The translations under genes and the position numbers were made by a program. DNA of 38,376 nt from Tissierellia bacterium (GTDB taxonomy: Bacteria > Bacillota > Clostridia > Tissierellales > Peptoniphilaceae): assembly GCA_030537765.1 (NCBI GenBank), contig JAUNVH010000015.1, positions 1 through 38,376 of the forward strand, in the 5' to 3' direction. Shown here in pieces: positions 17,156 to 26,610 of the stretch. Each line of letters starts with the position of its first letter. Within the stretch, counting starts at the first letter, position 1. The notes under the pieces are model-generated. The model was not told where the DNA came from. It made no database searches and worked only from the letters and a program-made list of their open reading frames with translations.

Positions 17156-17494
17156 ATGTATGCTTTGTTTTTAGTTTTAAACGATTTGACAAAATTTGAT
17201 GAGATATTGGCAAAACTATATGAGCTGAATTTGGGCGTAACTTCAATGGACAGCGCCGGTATGAAATCGGTCATACAAGGCAATATAAAAGCCGATATTT
17301 GCGATAAAGAAAAAGACAATAAATGCTATTCAAAAACACTTGTGAGTATTATTAAGGATGAAAAATTATTAGATGAGGCAATTAAAGAGCTGAATTTAAT
17401 ACTAGAAAATGAAAATAAAAAGGGTAGAGCATTTATCTTTGTATTGCCCGTTATAAAGACTGATGGTGGTTACACAGATGAGCATGAACATTAA
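17156..17494 (+). CDS. Small PII-like protein of unknown function
   Basis: This 112-residue cytoplasmic protein has an alternating beta-alpha-beta pattern: MYALFLVLNDLTKFDEILAKLYELNLGV at the start and a later strand-helix repeat (SIIKDEKLLDEAIKELNLIL then GRAFIFVLPV). That resembles the ferredoxin-like PII/CutA superfamily fold. No T-loop uridylylation motif is recognisable, so it is not a canonical GlnB. A strong AGGAGG precedes the ATG. Its 3' end overlaps the start of rbgA, so the two are co-transcribed and probably translationally coupled. The role is unknown. Confidence 0.65.
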   Translation: MYALFLVLNDLTKFDEILAKLYELNLGVTSMDSAGMKSVIQGNIKADICDKEKDNKCYSKTLVSIIKDEKLLDEAIKELNLILENENKKGRAFIFVLPVIKTDGGYTDEHEH

Positions 17495-18335
17495 TTGGTA
17501 TCCAGGTCATATGAAAAAGACCAAGGACAGTATAAGAGAAAATTTAAAATTAGTAAATATAGTTTTTGAACTCATAGATGCCAGGATTCCCTTTTCAAGT
17601 TCTAATCCATTATTACAAGATATTTTGGGAGATAAGCCAAAAATAAAAATTATAAATAAATACGATTTGGCAAATCCTGATAAGACGAAACAATGGCAAA
17701 ATTATTTTGAATCGCATGGCGAGAGTACAGTTTTAGTCAATGCAGCAAGTGGTCATGGCGTTAAGGAACTTAAAAAAATGGCTAAAGAGATTATGAGACC
17801 TCAGTTTGAAAAGGCTAAGGAAAGAGGAATTCAATCAACCACGATCAAGGCTATGATTGTGGGAGTTCCAAATGTTGGTAAGTCGACTTTGATAAACAAT
17901 TTGGCTGGCAAAAAATCTTTAAAAACTGGCAATAAGCCGGGTATCACTCGGCAAAATCAATGGCTCAGAGTTGAAAAATCTTTTCAGCTATTAGACACTC
18001 CCGGTATATTGTGGCCAAAATTTGAAACTGAAGATATTGCACTCAATTTAGCTTTCACGGCGGCCATAAAAGACGAGATATTGGATACTGAAACTTTGGC
18101 TTTAAGACTGATAGAAAAGCTTAATCGAATTGACAAAAATATTTTGATAAATAGATATAATATAGCTGAATATGAAAACGGCCTAGACTCGATGGAAGCC
18201 ATAGCTAGAAAGCGGGGCGCAATCTTGAGAGGGGCAGAAATTGATTATACAAAGACTGCAAATATTGTCTTAGACGAATTTAGAAAAGGCATTTTGGGAA
18301 ATATAACGCTTGAGGATGTAAATGATGTTTTATGA
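17478..18335 (+). CDS. rbgA: Ribosome biogenesis GTPase RbgA (YlqF)
   Basis: This is a circularly permuted GTPase needed for a late step of 50S assembly. The permutation is visible: G4 NKYD comes before G1 GVPNVGKST, which precedes G3 DTPG. The family N-terminus INWYPGHMKK is intact. I chose the ATG at 17478 (GGTGGT 7 nt upstream); 17484 is possible and 17463 is less likely. The length is about 285 residues. It overlaps both neighbours and starts the conserved rbgA-rnhB-yraN block. Confidence 0.95.
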   Translation: MSMNINWYPGHMKKTKDSIRENLKLVNIVFELIDARIPFSSSNPLLQDILGDKPKIKIINKYDLANPDKTKQWQNYFESHGESTVLVNAASGHGVKELKKMAKEIMRPQFEKAKERGIQSTTIKAMIVGVPNVGKSTLINNLAGKKSLKTGNKPGITRQNQWLRVEKSFQLLDTPGILWPKFETEDIALNLAFTAAIKDEILDTETLALRLIEKLNRIDKNILINRYNIAEYENGLDSMEAIARKRGAILRGAEIDYTKTANIVLDEFRKGILGNITLEDVNDVL

Positions 18336-18951
18336 ATTGGAAAAACAGTTTCTTAAAAGAAAAATAAAATATGTCATCGGCATAGATGAAGTTGGCAGAG
18401 GCTGTTTGGCCGGTGATGTTGTGGCATGCGCAGTCTGTATCGATATGGAAAATATTTTGGAAGGAGTTAAAGATTCCAAAAAGCTGTCGCCAAAGAAGAG
18501 AGAAGCTATGAGCGAAAAAATTTTAGAAAATGTAGTTGCTTTTTCAATCGGCAGACAGAGCGCTCAAATTATAGACAAAATTAATATTAGACAGGCCACA
18601 CTTAGGGCAATGAAATCAGCGCTGGATAGTTGCTTAATAGATTTGCATAAAAAAGGAATTGAGCCGCATATTGTCTTAGTCGATGCCGAAAAGATTGAAT
18701 CAAAAATTCCCTTAATATCTATAAAGCATGGAGATGAACTATCTTATGCCATAGGCTGCGCATCTATTGTGGCAAAAGTTCATAGAGATAATCTCTGTTT
18801 AGATTGGGACGAAATCTATCCAGAATATGGCATAAAACAACATAAGGGATACGGCACTAAAGCGCATAGACAGGCTTTAATAAAATACGGTCCGTCCCCA
18901 ATTCATAGGCGGAGCTTCTTAACCAATATGGAGAAATGGAAAAATGAATAA
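18322..18951 (+). CDS. rnhB: Ribonuclease HII
   Basis: RNase HII cleaves the RNA strand of RNA-DNA hybrids and removes misincorporated ribonucleotides. The catalytic GIDEVGRG motif gives D22 and E23. KDSKKLSPKKRE, the aspartate in LVDAEKI and SIVAKVHRD complete the type II signature. The length is 209 residues. ATGs at 18322 and 18325 are both possible after GAGGA. It overlaps rbgA by about 14 nt and yraN by 8 nt. Confidence 0.96.
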   Translation: MMFYELEKQFLKRKIKYVIGIDEVGRGCLAGDVVACAVCIDMENILEGVKDSKKLSPKKREAMSEKILENVVAFSIGRQSAQIIDKINIRQATLRAMKSALDSCLIDLHKKGIEPHIVLVDAEKIESKIPLISIKHGDELSYAIGCASIVAKVHRDNLCLDWDEIYPEYGIKQHKGYGTKAHRQALIKYGPSPIHRRSFLTNMEKWKNE

Positions 18952-19312
18952 TAGGGCATATGGAAAAAAAGGCGAAGCTTTGGCCGCCAAGCTCTTACAA
19001 GAAAAGGGCTTTGAGATTTTAGAAAAGAACTATCAAATACGTGGTGGGGAAATTGATGTAATAGCAAAAGGGCTTTGTGATGATGAAGAAATTTTAATTT
19101 TTTGTGAAGTCAAGATGCGCCAAAATCAAGAATATGGCAGAGCTTGCCAAGCAGTTACAAAATCGAAACAAAGAAAAATTATGACTACAGCTTTAAATTA
19201 TATTCAAAAATATAGACTCGACAATATTCAACTCAGATTCGATATTGTAGAAATCTATACGAAAGATAAGACTATAGTACATATAGAAAATGCATTTCAA
19301 TGGGACAGTTAG
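18944..19312 (+). CDS. yraN: YraN family (UPF0102) endonuclease-like protein
   Basis: This 122-residue protein has the restriction-endonuclease-like core of the UPF0102 family: GKKGEALAAKLLQEKGFEIL, RGGEIDVIAK and FCEVKMR, giving the E...D...ExK metal-binding pattern. Members occur beside rnhB and comM/dprA throughout bacteria and are assumed to act in DNA processing, but the exact role is not settled. It overlaps rnhB by 8 nt and is followed by comM after 9 nt. Confidence 0.92.
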   Translation: MNNRAYGKKGEALAAKLLQEKGFEILEKNYQIRGGEIDVIAKGLCDDEEILIFCEVKMRQNQEYGRACQAVTKSKQRKIMTTALNYIQKYRLDNIQLRFDIVEIYTKDKTIVHIENAFQWDS

Positions 19313-19321
19313 GAGGACAGA

Positions 19322-20851
19322 ATGTATTCTTGCGTAAAGACTTGTTCACTTATGGGCCTAGAGGGCAATATAATCGATGTGGAAACCGATCTTTCAGCCG
19401 GTATGCCAAAATTTAGCATTGTGGGGCTGCCCGATTCCACAATTAAAGAATCGAAAGAGAGAGTGGAATCGGCAATTAAAAATTCTGGAATTAAATTTCC
19501 ATTAAAGCGCATAGTAATAAATTTGGCGCCAGCCAATATAAAAAAAGACGGCTCACAAATGGATTTGCCCTTGGCAATAGGCATATTAAAATCTGATGGC
19601 AGAATAAAATCATCTGAATTTGAAAATTTTATCATCATTGGAGAATTGTCTTTAGATGGCAATTTAAACAGAATTGATGGAGCACTTCCAATGGTAATTT
19701 CAGCAAGAGATAAAGGCTTTAAGAATTTTATCGTGCCTTTTGCTAATGGCGACGAATGCGGAGTTATTGAAGATGTAAATATTTATCCTTGTCAGACATT
19801 AATGGAAGTTGTGGAATTTTTAAATAAAGAAAGAGAAATTAAGCGCTATAAAAGCAGTCCATTCGACGAAAGCGTGCATCCTAAATACGATGTAGATTTT
19901 TCAGAAATCAAAGGCCAACAACAGCTAAAAAGAGGCCTAGAGATAACTGCCGCTGGAGCTCACAACTTTTTGTCGATCGGAAGCCCCGGCAGCGGAAAGA
20001 CTATGGGGGCAATTAGGCTACCCACAATAATGCCCGATATGAGCTTTGAAGAGGCAATCGAAGTTACAAAAATCTATTCCATAGCTGGATTATTAAAAGA
20101 CAATAAATTGATGACGAAAAGGCCATTTAGATCGCCTCATCACACAGCATCGCGCGTTGCAATAATAGGCGGCGGAAAAATTCCAAAGCCTGGCGAGATA
20201 AGCCTTGCGCATAATGGAGTCTTATTTATGGACGAACTGCCAGAATTTGATCGCAGCGTAATTGAAGTATTGCGTCAGCCATTAGAAGATGGAATAGTCC
20301 ATATTTCCAGAGTCAATGCATCATTGTCTTTTCCTTCGAAATTTATATTTATGGCTGCAATGAATCCATGTCCTTGTGGTTATCATAATGATCCCAATCA
20401 TGAATGCAATTGTTCTTTAAATGAAATCAATCGCTATCTCAATAAAATATCACAACCCATGCTTGACAGATTAGATATACATCTTGAGATAAAGCCTGTG
20501 AAATATAAAGATTTAACTTCAGACGAGAAAACTGAAAGTTCAGAAAGCATTAGAAAGAGAGTAAATGCTGCTCGAAAAATTCAATTAGAAAGATATAAAG
20601 ATTTAGGCTTTTATGCAAATTCGCAAATTCCAAATTCTAAATTAAAAAAATATTGTAAAATCGACAATAAGACACAAAAGATTTTGGAATTGGCTTTTAA
20701 TAAATATAAATTTAGCGGTAGATCTTACAATAAAATTTTAAAAGTTGCGCGCACAATTGCCGATTTAGAAAACTGTGAAAATATAATGGAAAGACATGTT
20801 CTAGAAGCCATAAGATATAGAGTATTAGACAATAAATATTGGGGGAATTGA
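19322..20851 (+). CDS. comM: YifB/ComM family Mg-chelatase-like AAA+ ATPase
   Basis: ComM is a hexameric helicase that promotes branch migration during natural transformation. The N-terminal Lon-S5-like domain (VETDLSAGMPKFSIVGLPDSTIKE) is followed by an AAA+ core with Walker A GSPGSGKT and Walker B GVLFMDELPEF, then AAMNPCPCGYH and CNCS, a four-cysteine insert seen in this family. The length of 509 residues is complete. The ATG follows AGGAGG. It is next to dprA, consistent with a shared role in handling incoming DNA. Confidence 0.95.
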   Translation: MYSCVKTCSLMGLEGNIIDVETDLSAGMPKFSIVGLPDSTIKESKERVESAIKNSGIKFPLKRIVINLAPANIKKDGSQMDLPLAIGILKSDGRIKSSEFENFIIIGELSLDGNLNRIDGALPMVISARDKGFKNFIVPFANGDECGVIEDVNIYPCQTLMEVVEFLNKEREIKRYKSSPFDESVHPKYDVDFSEIKGQQQLKRGLEITAAGAHNFLSIGSPGSGKTMGAIRLPTIMPDMSFEEAIEVTKIYSIAGLLKDNKLMTKRPFRSPHHTASRVAIIGGGKIPKPGEISLAHNGVLFMDELPEFDRSVIEVLRQPLEDGIVHISRVNASLSFPSKFIFMAAMNPCPCGYHNDPNHECNCSLNEINRYLNKISQPMLDRLDIHLEIKPVKYKDLTSDEKTESSESIRKRVNAARKIQLERYKDLGFYANSQIPNSKLKKYCKIDNKTQKILELAFNKYKFSGRSYNKILKVARTIADLENCENIMERHVLEAIRYRVLDNKYWGN

Positions 20852-20852
20852 G

Positions 20853-21923
20853 ATGGACAAAAGAGAGTTTTTAATCTGGTTTGGATCTATAATGCCGCCT
20901 GACAATTTAGTCAAATATGCAATGGCTTTAGAAGATATAAGAGAAATTGGAGATTATAATCTTGAAAAGCTGCTTTCAATAAAGGGCGTAACAAAAAATT
21001 TTTGCGAAAAATTTGAAATTGCAAAGAGCGAGAAATATATAGATAGATTAAATAGAAATATAGACAGTTTAAATGGCAATATTATCACATATTACGATGA
21101 TGAATATCCAGAAGTTTTAAAATTAATTGAAAACCCACCTATCACAATCTATTACAAAGGAGCATTTCCTCGTTTCGACACAGATATGATAGGGATTGTG
21201 GGAGGCAGAAAATGTACGCCTTATGGAAAATGGGCTTGCGAAAAATTTAGTAGAGAGCTTTCGCAATTAGGAATTGGAATAGTTTCGGGCCTAGCAGCAG
21301 GAATAGATTCCATCGCCCACAAAACTGCGTTAGATAATGCTGCCTATACGATTGGAGTTATGGGATGTGGGATAAATAGAATTTACCCAGCAACAAACAG
21401 AAAACTCTATCAAGAAATGGAAAAATACGGTACAATAATTTCTGAATTTCCATTCGACTATCCACCTGCTGCTTGGAATTTCCCAAGAAGAAATCGAATA
21501 ATTGCAGCACTCTCAAAGGCAGTATTAGTCGTGGAGGCAAAACAGCGTTCAGGCTCTTTAATAACTGCAAGGCTAGCGGCCGAAATGGGCAGAGAAGTTT
21601 TTGCAGTGCCGGGCAATATAGACAGTCTATACTCTAAAGGCACCAATGCACTTATTAGAGATGGAGCAATGCCGGCAATAGAGGTTGAAGATATACTCTT
21701 ATATTTTCCACAAATATTTAAAGCCCAGATAGAAATGCCGCTTTATGATATTCCAAAAGAGTTTGAAATCTATATCGAACTGATTGGAAATAGCATAAAT
21801 ACGATAGACAAAATTGCAAATGAAACGGAGGAAGATATAGCCAAAATATCTGCAGCATTGACAGAGTTAGAGCTCTATGGCATCGTAAGAAATGTTTCGG
21901 ATCAGACATTTATTTTGGTTTAA
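20853..21923 (+). CDS. dprA: DNA-processing protein DprA
   Basis: DprA binds single-stranded DNA and loads RecA during transformation. The Rossmann core is clear: GIVGGRKCTPYG, SGLAAGIDSIAH, GVMGCGINRIYP, FPRRNRIIAALS and SGSLITARLAAEMGREVFAVPG. An N-terminal helix-hairpin-helix-like stretch (LEKLLSIKGVTKNF) and a C-terminal winged-helix part complete the 356 residues. It starts 1 nt after comM. In many Firmicutes topA follows directly; here two extra genes lie between. Confidence 0.96.
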   Translation: MDKREFLIWFGSIMPPDNLVKYAMALEDIREIGDYNLEKLLSIKGVTKNFCEKFEIAKSEKYIDRLNRNIDSLNGNIITYYDDEYPEVLKLIENPPITIYYKGAFPRFDTDMIGIVGGRKCTPYGKWACEKFSRELSQLGIGIVSGLAAGIDSIAHKTALDNAAYTIGVMGCGINRIYPATNRKLYQEMEKYGTIISEFPFDYPPAAWNFPRRNRIIAALSKAVLVVEAKQRSGSLITARLAAEMGREVFAVPGNIDSLYSKGTNALIRDGAMPAIEVEDILLYFPQIFKAQIEMPLYDIPKEFEIYIELIGNSINTIDKIANETEEDIAKISAALTELELYGIVRNVSDQTFILV

Positions 21924-21935
21924 TTTGGAGATGAA

Positions 21936-23093
21936 ATGAAAAAAATTAAGAATATATTAGGCATTATTATATCGGTACTTTTTGTATTAACTCTCATAGT
22001 AGGAATATTCAAAGTGAGTACTCAGTTTGTTCGTATTAGTAGTTTAGACACCAAAGAAACTATTATCTATGTAATTGGATTAGCATTTGCAGGATATATG
22101 GCTTTCTTTTTAAATGTATTGCTTCACGAGGCCGGACATTTATTATTTGGATTAATTTGTGGATATAGTTTTTTGTTATATAGAATTGGCTCTTTAGTAT
22201 TTGTCAAATTGAAAGACAAGATAGAACTAAAGCGCCATTCTATAAGGGGCACAGGCGGACAGTGTATTATGCTTCCAGAAAAATATTCCGAAGATGATTA
22301 TCCCTATCTCTTATATAATTTAGGCGGGGTGATAGTAAACTATTTTCTTGCAATTGTATTTTGGCTAATCTTTATAAATCGTCCAAGTGGAGGCAATTTG
22401 GCTCAAGGAGTTTTTTATGTGTTTTGTTTTTCAACTGCCTTTATAGCGCTTTATTTAGGAATTATAAATACAATCCCATTGGGAAAATATGGATTACAAA
22501 ACGATGGGCAAAATGTTTGGGATATTATGCATGATAAAGATTCGAAACACGCATTTTACCATATGTTAATGAGCGGAAGAGCTCAGCTACAAGATAAATC
22601 TTATGAATCGCACCAAGAAAAAGACTTTTTTGTGGACAGTGATTTAAATATAAACAATACATTAAATTATGGGCGAGCAGTTGATTACAGAAATTACTTA
22701 ATGCAAAATGGCAGAACAGAAGATGCAAAAATATGGAGTGAGAAAATAGATAATGCTCAAAATATTCCCGATATGTATAAACATGCTTATCAAAACCAGA
22801 TTTTAATTGAAGAAATTTCTCAAGGTCTGCCCAAAGACGAATTGAGTTTCAATATTGATAAAAAATATTTGCAAAGATTAGAACAAGATAAGCGTAATAT
22901 ACAGGCTAATACATTGCTTTCAATCTATTGGCTACTCATTGAAGATAATAGAAAATTGGCAAAAAAATATAGCAAAAGAGTAAAAAAATATGCAAAAAAT
23001 TATTTAGTTCCTTGTGAAGCTAAGAGTTATTTGCAATTTTTAGACCAATCGTGGAAGACTTTCGAATATAAAAACATTAAAATCGGCATTTAA
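21936..23093 (+). CDS. Putative M50-family membrane metalloprotease with C-terminal helical domain
   Basis: This is a multi-pass membrane protein. The zinc motif HEAGH (64-68) lies inside the second hydrophobic segment, and NTIPLGKYGLQNDGQN near residue 190 resembles the NxxPxxxxDG third-ligand motif of site-2 proteases. About five hydrophobic segments fill residues 1-185. A soluble, helical, TPR-like tail of roughly 190 residues follows. No PDZ domain is seen. It starts 12 nt after dprA with TGGAGA. Substrate and role are unknown; a signalling or envelope function is a guess. Confidence 0.7.
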   Translation: MKKIKNILGIIISVLFVLTLIVGIFKVSTQFVRISSLDTKETIIYVIGLAFAGYMAFFLNVLLHEAGHLLFGLICGYSFLLYRIGSLVFVKLKDKIELKRHSIRGTGGQCIMLPEKYSEDDYPYLLYNLGGVIVNYFLAIVFWLIFINRPSGGNLAQGVFYVFCFSTAFIALYLGIINTIPLGKYGLQNDGQNVWDIMHDKDSKHAFYHMLMSGRAQLQDKSYESHQEKDFFVDSDLNINNTLNYGRAVDYRNYLMQNGRTEDAKIWSEKIDNAQNIPDMYKHAYQNQILIEEISQGLPKDELSFNIDKKYLQRLEQDKRNIQANTLLSIYWLLIEDNRKLAKKYSKRVKKYAKNYLVPCEAKSYLQFLDQSWKTFEYKNIKIGI

Positions 23094-23108
23094 TATGTCG
23101 ATTTTTTT
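23079..23108 (+). terminator. Terminator overlapping the M50 gene stop codon
   Basis: An 11-bp stem with one G-U pair (23079-23089 with 23095-23105) is followed by T's to 23108. The stop codon sits in the loop. Confidence 0.85.
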
Positions 23109-23165
23109 AATTGTTACAGATGATTTACAAAGGTTTACAATTTAGCAACATATTACATTAACATA

Positions 23166-23194
23166 TAGACATAAAAATTGGCTTCTTATATAAT
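23166..23194 (+). promoter_or_regulatory. Promoter of the DUF4349 lipoprotein gene
   Basis: TAGACA (23166-23171), a 17-bp spacer and TATAAT (23189-23194) sit just upstream of an AGAGAGGTG ribosome site. Confidence 0.65.
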
Positions 23195-23216
23195 GGAAAA
23201 AAGAGAGGTGTGAAAA

Positions 23217-24245
23217 ATGAGAAAAAATAAATCGATTATTATTTTAATGCTCGTGTTATTATTAATGCTTCCGGCCTGCGCAAGTAACAATAAAAAATCA
23301 AGCGAATCAGATGGAATGAGAAACCCTGATAGCAATTACGAAGTTAAGCCTAGCGAAGCTTATCCTGGAGAATATGGTTATGAAAATGACGGTATGGATA
23401 TGGAAACAGAGCCAAAAGAGGACTCTAAACCAAAAGAAGGCTCCAACGAGATTTTATTAAGCTCTGATAGATTGCTCATAATAAATGGCGAATTGGAAAT
23501 TGAAACTAGAGATTTTGAAAACAGCAGCAAAGTTTTGATTGAGAATGTCGAAAAGATGGGCGGTTATGTTTCGGGGTTGAATGAATATTACGATACAATT
23601 TGGGGCAGTAACAACGAAAAAATAAAAGCTGCAAGATTTACTTATATCGTTAGAATTCCGTATGACAAAACGAATGAATTTATATCGGCCATAGGCGATG
23701 TGGGCTCAGTTGTTAGAAAAAATTTAGATACTGAAGATGTGTCCTTGAGATATGCAGAAACTGAAAGAAGATTAAAACTTTATGATGACAAAATTTCACG
23801 CCTTGAAAAGCTCTTAGAACAAGCGACCAAAATGGAAGATATACTTTTGATCCAAAGTGAAATCGAAAATGCAATTGAAAAGAAAGAAATTTTAGCAGGT
23901 GATTTTAAACAGTTACAAGATTTAGTCAGCCTGTCTACAATTACTATATACTTAAACGAAGTCAAAGAATATTCACAATCAGTTGAGGTAAAAGATAGCT
24001 TTGGAACTAGAATTGCAGCTGCATTTTCTTATAGCTTAACTAATTTCAAATACTTTTTGGAAGACTTTTTAATTTCACTTATCTATATATTGCCTATTTT
24101 AATTTTCTTTGCTTTGATCATATTCTTAATCATTAAGCTCATTAGAAAAATTAGAAATAAGCGCTCGAAAAAATTATTTAATAAAAATATTTTCAAAAAA
24201 GATAATAAAACAAAAGATAACAAAGATGAAACAAAGACTGAATAA
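23217..24245 (+). CDS. DUF4349-domain lipoprotein
   Basis: This 342-residue protein has a lipoprotein signal with lipobox LPAC (Cys at about residue 21), an acidic low-complexity linker to about residue 75, and a DUF4349-like domain (LIINGELEIETRDFENSSKVLIENVEKMGGYV...). A coiled-coil stretch near residues 180-225 follows (ETERRLKLYDDKISRLEKLLEQA). One transmembrane helix at about 283-310 and a Lys-rich cytoplasmic tail end it. It is therefore tethered at both ends of its ectodomain. Function is not known. It is monocistronic, with its own promoter and terminator. Confidence 0.85.
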   Translation: MRKNKSIIILMLVLLLMLPACASNNKKSSESDGMRNPDSNYEVKPSEAYPGEYGYENDGMDMETEPKEDSKPKEGSNEILLSSDRLLIINGELEIETRDFENSSKVLIENVEKMGGYVSGLNEYYDTIWGSNNEKIKAARFTYIVRIPYDKTNEFISAIGDVGSVVRKNLDTEDVSLRYAETERRLKLYDDKISRLEKLLEQATKMEDILLIQSEIENAIEKKEILAGDFKQLQDLVSLSTITIYLNEVKEYSQSVEVKDSFGTRIAAAFSYSLTNFKYFLEDFLISLIYILPILIFFALIIFLIIKLIRKIRNKRSKKLFNKNIFKKDNKTKDNKDETKTE

Positions 24246-24259
24246 TAAAAAATGTTTTT

Positions 24260-24287
24260 TGCGCCATAGCTGGCGCATTTTTATTTT
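24260..24287 (+). terminator. Terminator after the DUF4349 gene
   Basis: TGCGCCA (24260-24266) pairs with TGGCGCA (24271-24277) around a TAGC loop, with TTTTTATTTTT after it. Confidence 0.88.
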
Positions 24288-24410
24288 TAGTCTTTAAATA
24301 TTATTTGAAAAATTATAAAAAATATGATAACTTAATTCGAGACAAGAAAATTTTGATCATATTATAGAAGAGAAAATAAAATTACGATAAAAAAATTTGA
24401 GGTGAATAAT

Positions 24411-26483
24411 TTGGCAAGAAAATTAGTAATAGTAGAATCGCCAACAAAAGCAAAAACAATTAGAAAAATTTTAGGTTCAAATTATAAAGTCGTGGCGAGT
24501 GTCGGTCATATTAGAGATTTGCCAAAGAGCAGAATGGCAATAGATATTGAAAATAATTTTGAACCAGAGTATATAAATATTAGGGGCAAAGGACCAATTA
24601 TTAAAGAATTGAAAAAAGAGGCCAAAAAGGCCAAAGAAGTCTATTTGGCAACAGACCCCGACAGAGAAGGCGAAGCAATTTCATGGCATCTAGCCCATAT
24701 TTTAGACTTAGATGAGAATGAAAATAATCGCATAGTATTTAATGAAATTACAAAGGATAGCGTTAAAGAAGCGGCAAAAAATCCTAGAAAAATCGATTTG
24801 AATCTGGTCGATGCGCAACAAGGCAGGAGAATTTTAGACAGATTAGTAGGTTTTTCTCTATCGCCATTGCTTTGGAAAAAAGTTAAAAACGGTCTTAGCG
24901 CAGGCAGAGTTCAATCGGCTGCTTTAAAACTAATTTGTGACAGAGAAAAAGAGATAGAAGATTTTATTCCTGAAGAATATTGGTCAATAGATGTAGATTT
25001 AGAAAAAGATGGCGCAAAGTTTAATGCCAAATATTATGGCGAATTAGAAGGTCAGAAAGAGAAAAAAGTCGATTTAAAAACAAAAGACGATGCAAAAAAA
25101 GTTGAAGCTAAAACAGATCCTAAAAACTATATAGTTAAAAGCACCAAAAAAGGCAGCAGAAAGAGAATGCCAAAACCACCTTTTACAACTTCTACAATGC
25201 AACAAGAAGCGGCCAGATATCTCAGAATGCCTGGCAGAAAGACGATGAGTGTAGCGCAAGGGCTTTATGAAGGCGTGACTTTGGGCAAAAAAGGCTCACA
25301 AGGCTTGATTACTTATATGAGAACAGATTCTATAAGAGTATCCGATACAGCAAAAAAAGCTAGCGCAAAATATATAAGCGATAGATTTGACAAAAACTAT
25401 GTAAATACAAATCATAAATTTAAAGGCGGGAAAAAATCACAAGATGCGCATGAGTGTATAAGGCCAACAGATATATTTAATACGCCTGAAAAAATCAAAG
25501 AGTATTTAGACAAAGATCAATATAGGCTCTATAAATTAATTTGGGAGCGTTTTGTCGCCTCGATGATGACTGCTGCAGCCTATGACACTTATACTGCCAC
25601 TATAATCTCCAACGATCAGCTATTTAAAGCCAATGGCGAAAATCTAAAATTTGATGGATTCTTAGCTTTGAAACGTAAAGAAGACGAGGAAGAAAAAGCT
25701 CAAATTATTCCACAATTAAAAACTGATGACAGATTAAATCTTAAGAAATTTAATAAAAATCAGCATTTTACAACACCACCACCGAGATTTAATGAAGCCA
25801 GTTTAATTAAGACATTGGAAGAATTAAATATTGGCAGACCTAGCACCTATTCTTCAATTGTGGGCACAATACTCTCTAGGGGATATGTGCAATTAGAAGA
25901 ACGCAGATTTTTTCCAACAGAGCTTGGCACAACTGTCAACACAATGCTCGAAGACTATTTTGGCAAATTAATAGATGCTAAATTCACGGCTAAATTAGAA
26001 GATGAGCTTGACGATATTGCCGAAGGCAAAAATGAATGGCGCAAAGTCGTTAAAGATTTTTATAAAGATTTTGAAAAAGATTTAAAAATTGCAGATGAAG
26101 AGATTTCTAAAATAAAAATTAGAGATCCAATAACAGATGTAAAATGTGATAAATGCGGCAGAAATATGGTAATAAAATTGGGACGATATGGAAAATTTTT
26201 AGCATGCCCTGGTTTTCCAGAATGTAAAAACGCAATGCCTTTAGAAAATAAAATTGGCGTCAAATGTCCTAAATGTAGCGGAGATATTGTAGAAAAAAGA
26301 TCTAAAAAAGGCAGAGTCTTTTATGGCTGTAATAAATATCCCAAATGCGATTTTGTCAGCTGGAAAAAGCCAGTTGCAAAAAATTGTCCGCTCTGTAAGA
26401 GCATCATGCTCGAAAAAGATAGAAGAGGCGAGAGCCTAATCTGTTCAAATCCAGAATGTAAATATCAAGAAAAGATAAAATAA
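24411..26483 (+). CDS. topA: DNA topoisomerase I
   Basis: This type IA topoisomerase relaxes negative supercoils. The Toprim domain opens with KLVIVESPTKAKTI and carries ATDPDREGEAISWH. The catalytic tyrosine is in GLITYMRTDS. The C-terminus holds three four-cysteine zinc ribbons (starting CDKCGR, CPKCSG and CPLCKS). I place the start at the TTG at 24411 because GAGGTG (24399-24404) is 6 nt upstream; a GTG at 24402 lies within that ribosome site. The length is about 690 residues. It is followed by a strong terminator, and no clear promoter was found. Confidence 0.96.
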   Translation: MARKLVIVESPTKAKTIRKILGSNYKVVASVGHIRDLPKSRMAIDIENNFEPEYINIRGKGPIIKELKKEAKKAKEVYLATDPDREGEAISWHLAHILDLDENENNRIVFNEITKDSVKEAAKNPRKIDLNLVDAQQGRRILDRLVGFSLSPLLWKKVKNGLSAGRVQSAALKLICDREKEIEDFIPEEYWSIDVDLEKDGAKFNAKYYGELEGQKEKKVDLKTKDDAKKVEAKTDPKNYIVKSTKKGSRKRMPKPPFTTSTMQQEAARYLRMPGRKTMSVAQGLYEGVTLGKKGSQGLITYMRTDSIRVSDTAKKASAKYISDRFDKNYVNTNHKFKGGKKSQDAHECIRPTDIFNTPEKIKEYLDKDQYRLYKLIWERFVASMMTAAAYDTYTATIISNDQLFKANGENLKFDGFLALKRKEDEEEKAQIIPQLKTDDRLNLKKFNKNQHFTTPPPRFNEASLIKTLEELNIGRPSTYSSIVGTILSRGYVQLEERRFFPTELGTTVNTMLEDYFGKLIDAKFTAKLEDELDDIAEGKNEWRKVVKDFYKDFEKDLKIADEEISKIKIRDPITDVKCDKCGRNMVIKLGRYGKFLACPGFPECKNAMPLENKIGVKCPKCSGDIVEKRSKKGRVFYGCNKYPKCDFVSWKKPVAKNCPLCKSIMLEKDRRGESLICSNPECKYQEKIK

Positions 26484-26485
26484 TT

Positions 26486-26519
26486 TTAACCCGTCAAATT
26501 TATAGACGGGTTAATTTAT
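26486..26519 (+). terminator. topA terminator
   Basis: TTAACCCGTC (26486-26495) pairs perfectly with GACGGGTTAA (26505-26514), followed by TTTATT. A weaker hairpin, CGCTAAATTCAGCG, lies at 26528-26541 just after it. Confidence 0.9.
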
Positions 26520-26610
26520 TTGAAAAATCGCTAAATTCAGCGCTTTTAAAAATATAAATATGAATTTAAAAATAAAATTTAAAAAAATTAAAAAATTTTT
26601 TCAAAAAAGC

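Noticed and set aside
24402..24410. GTG start of topA
   Set aside because: The GTG is part of the GAGGTG ribosome site serving the TTG at 24411.
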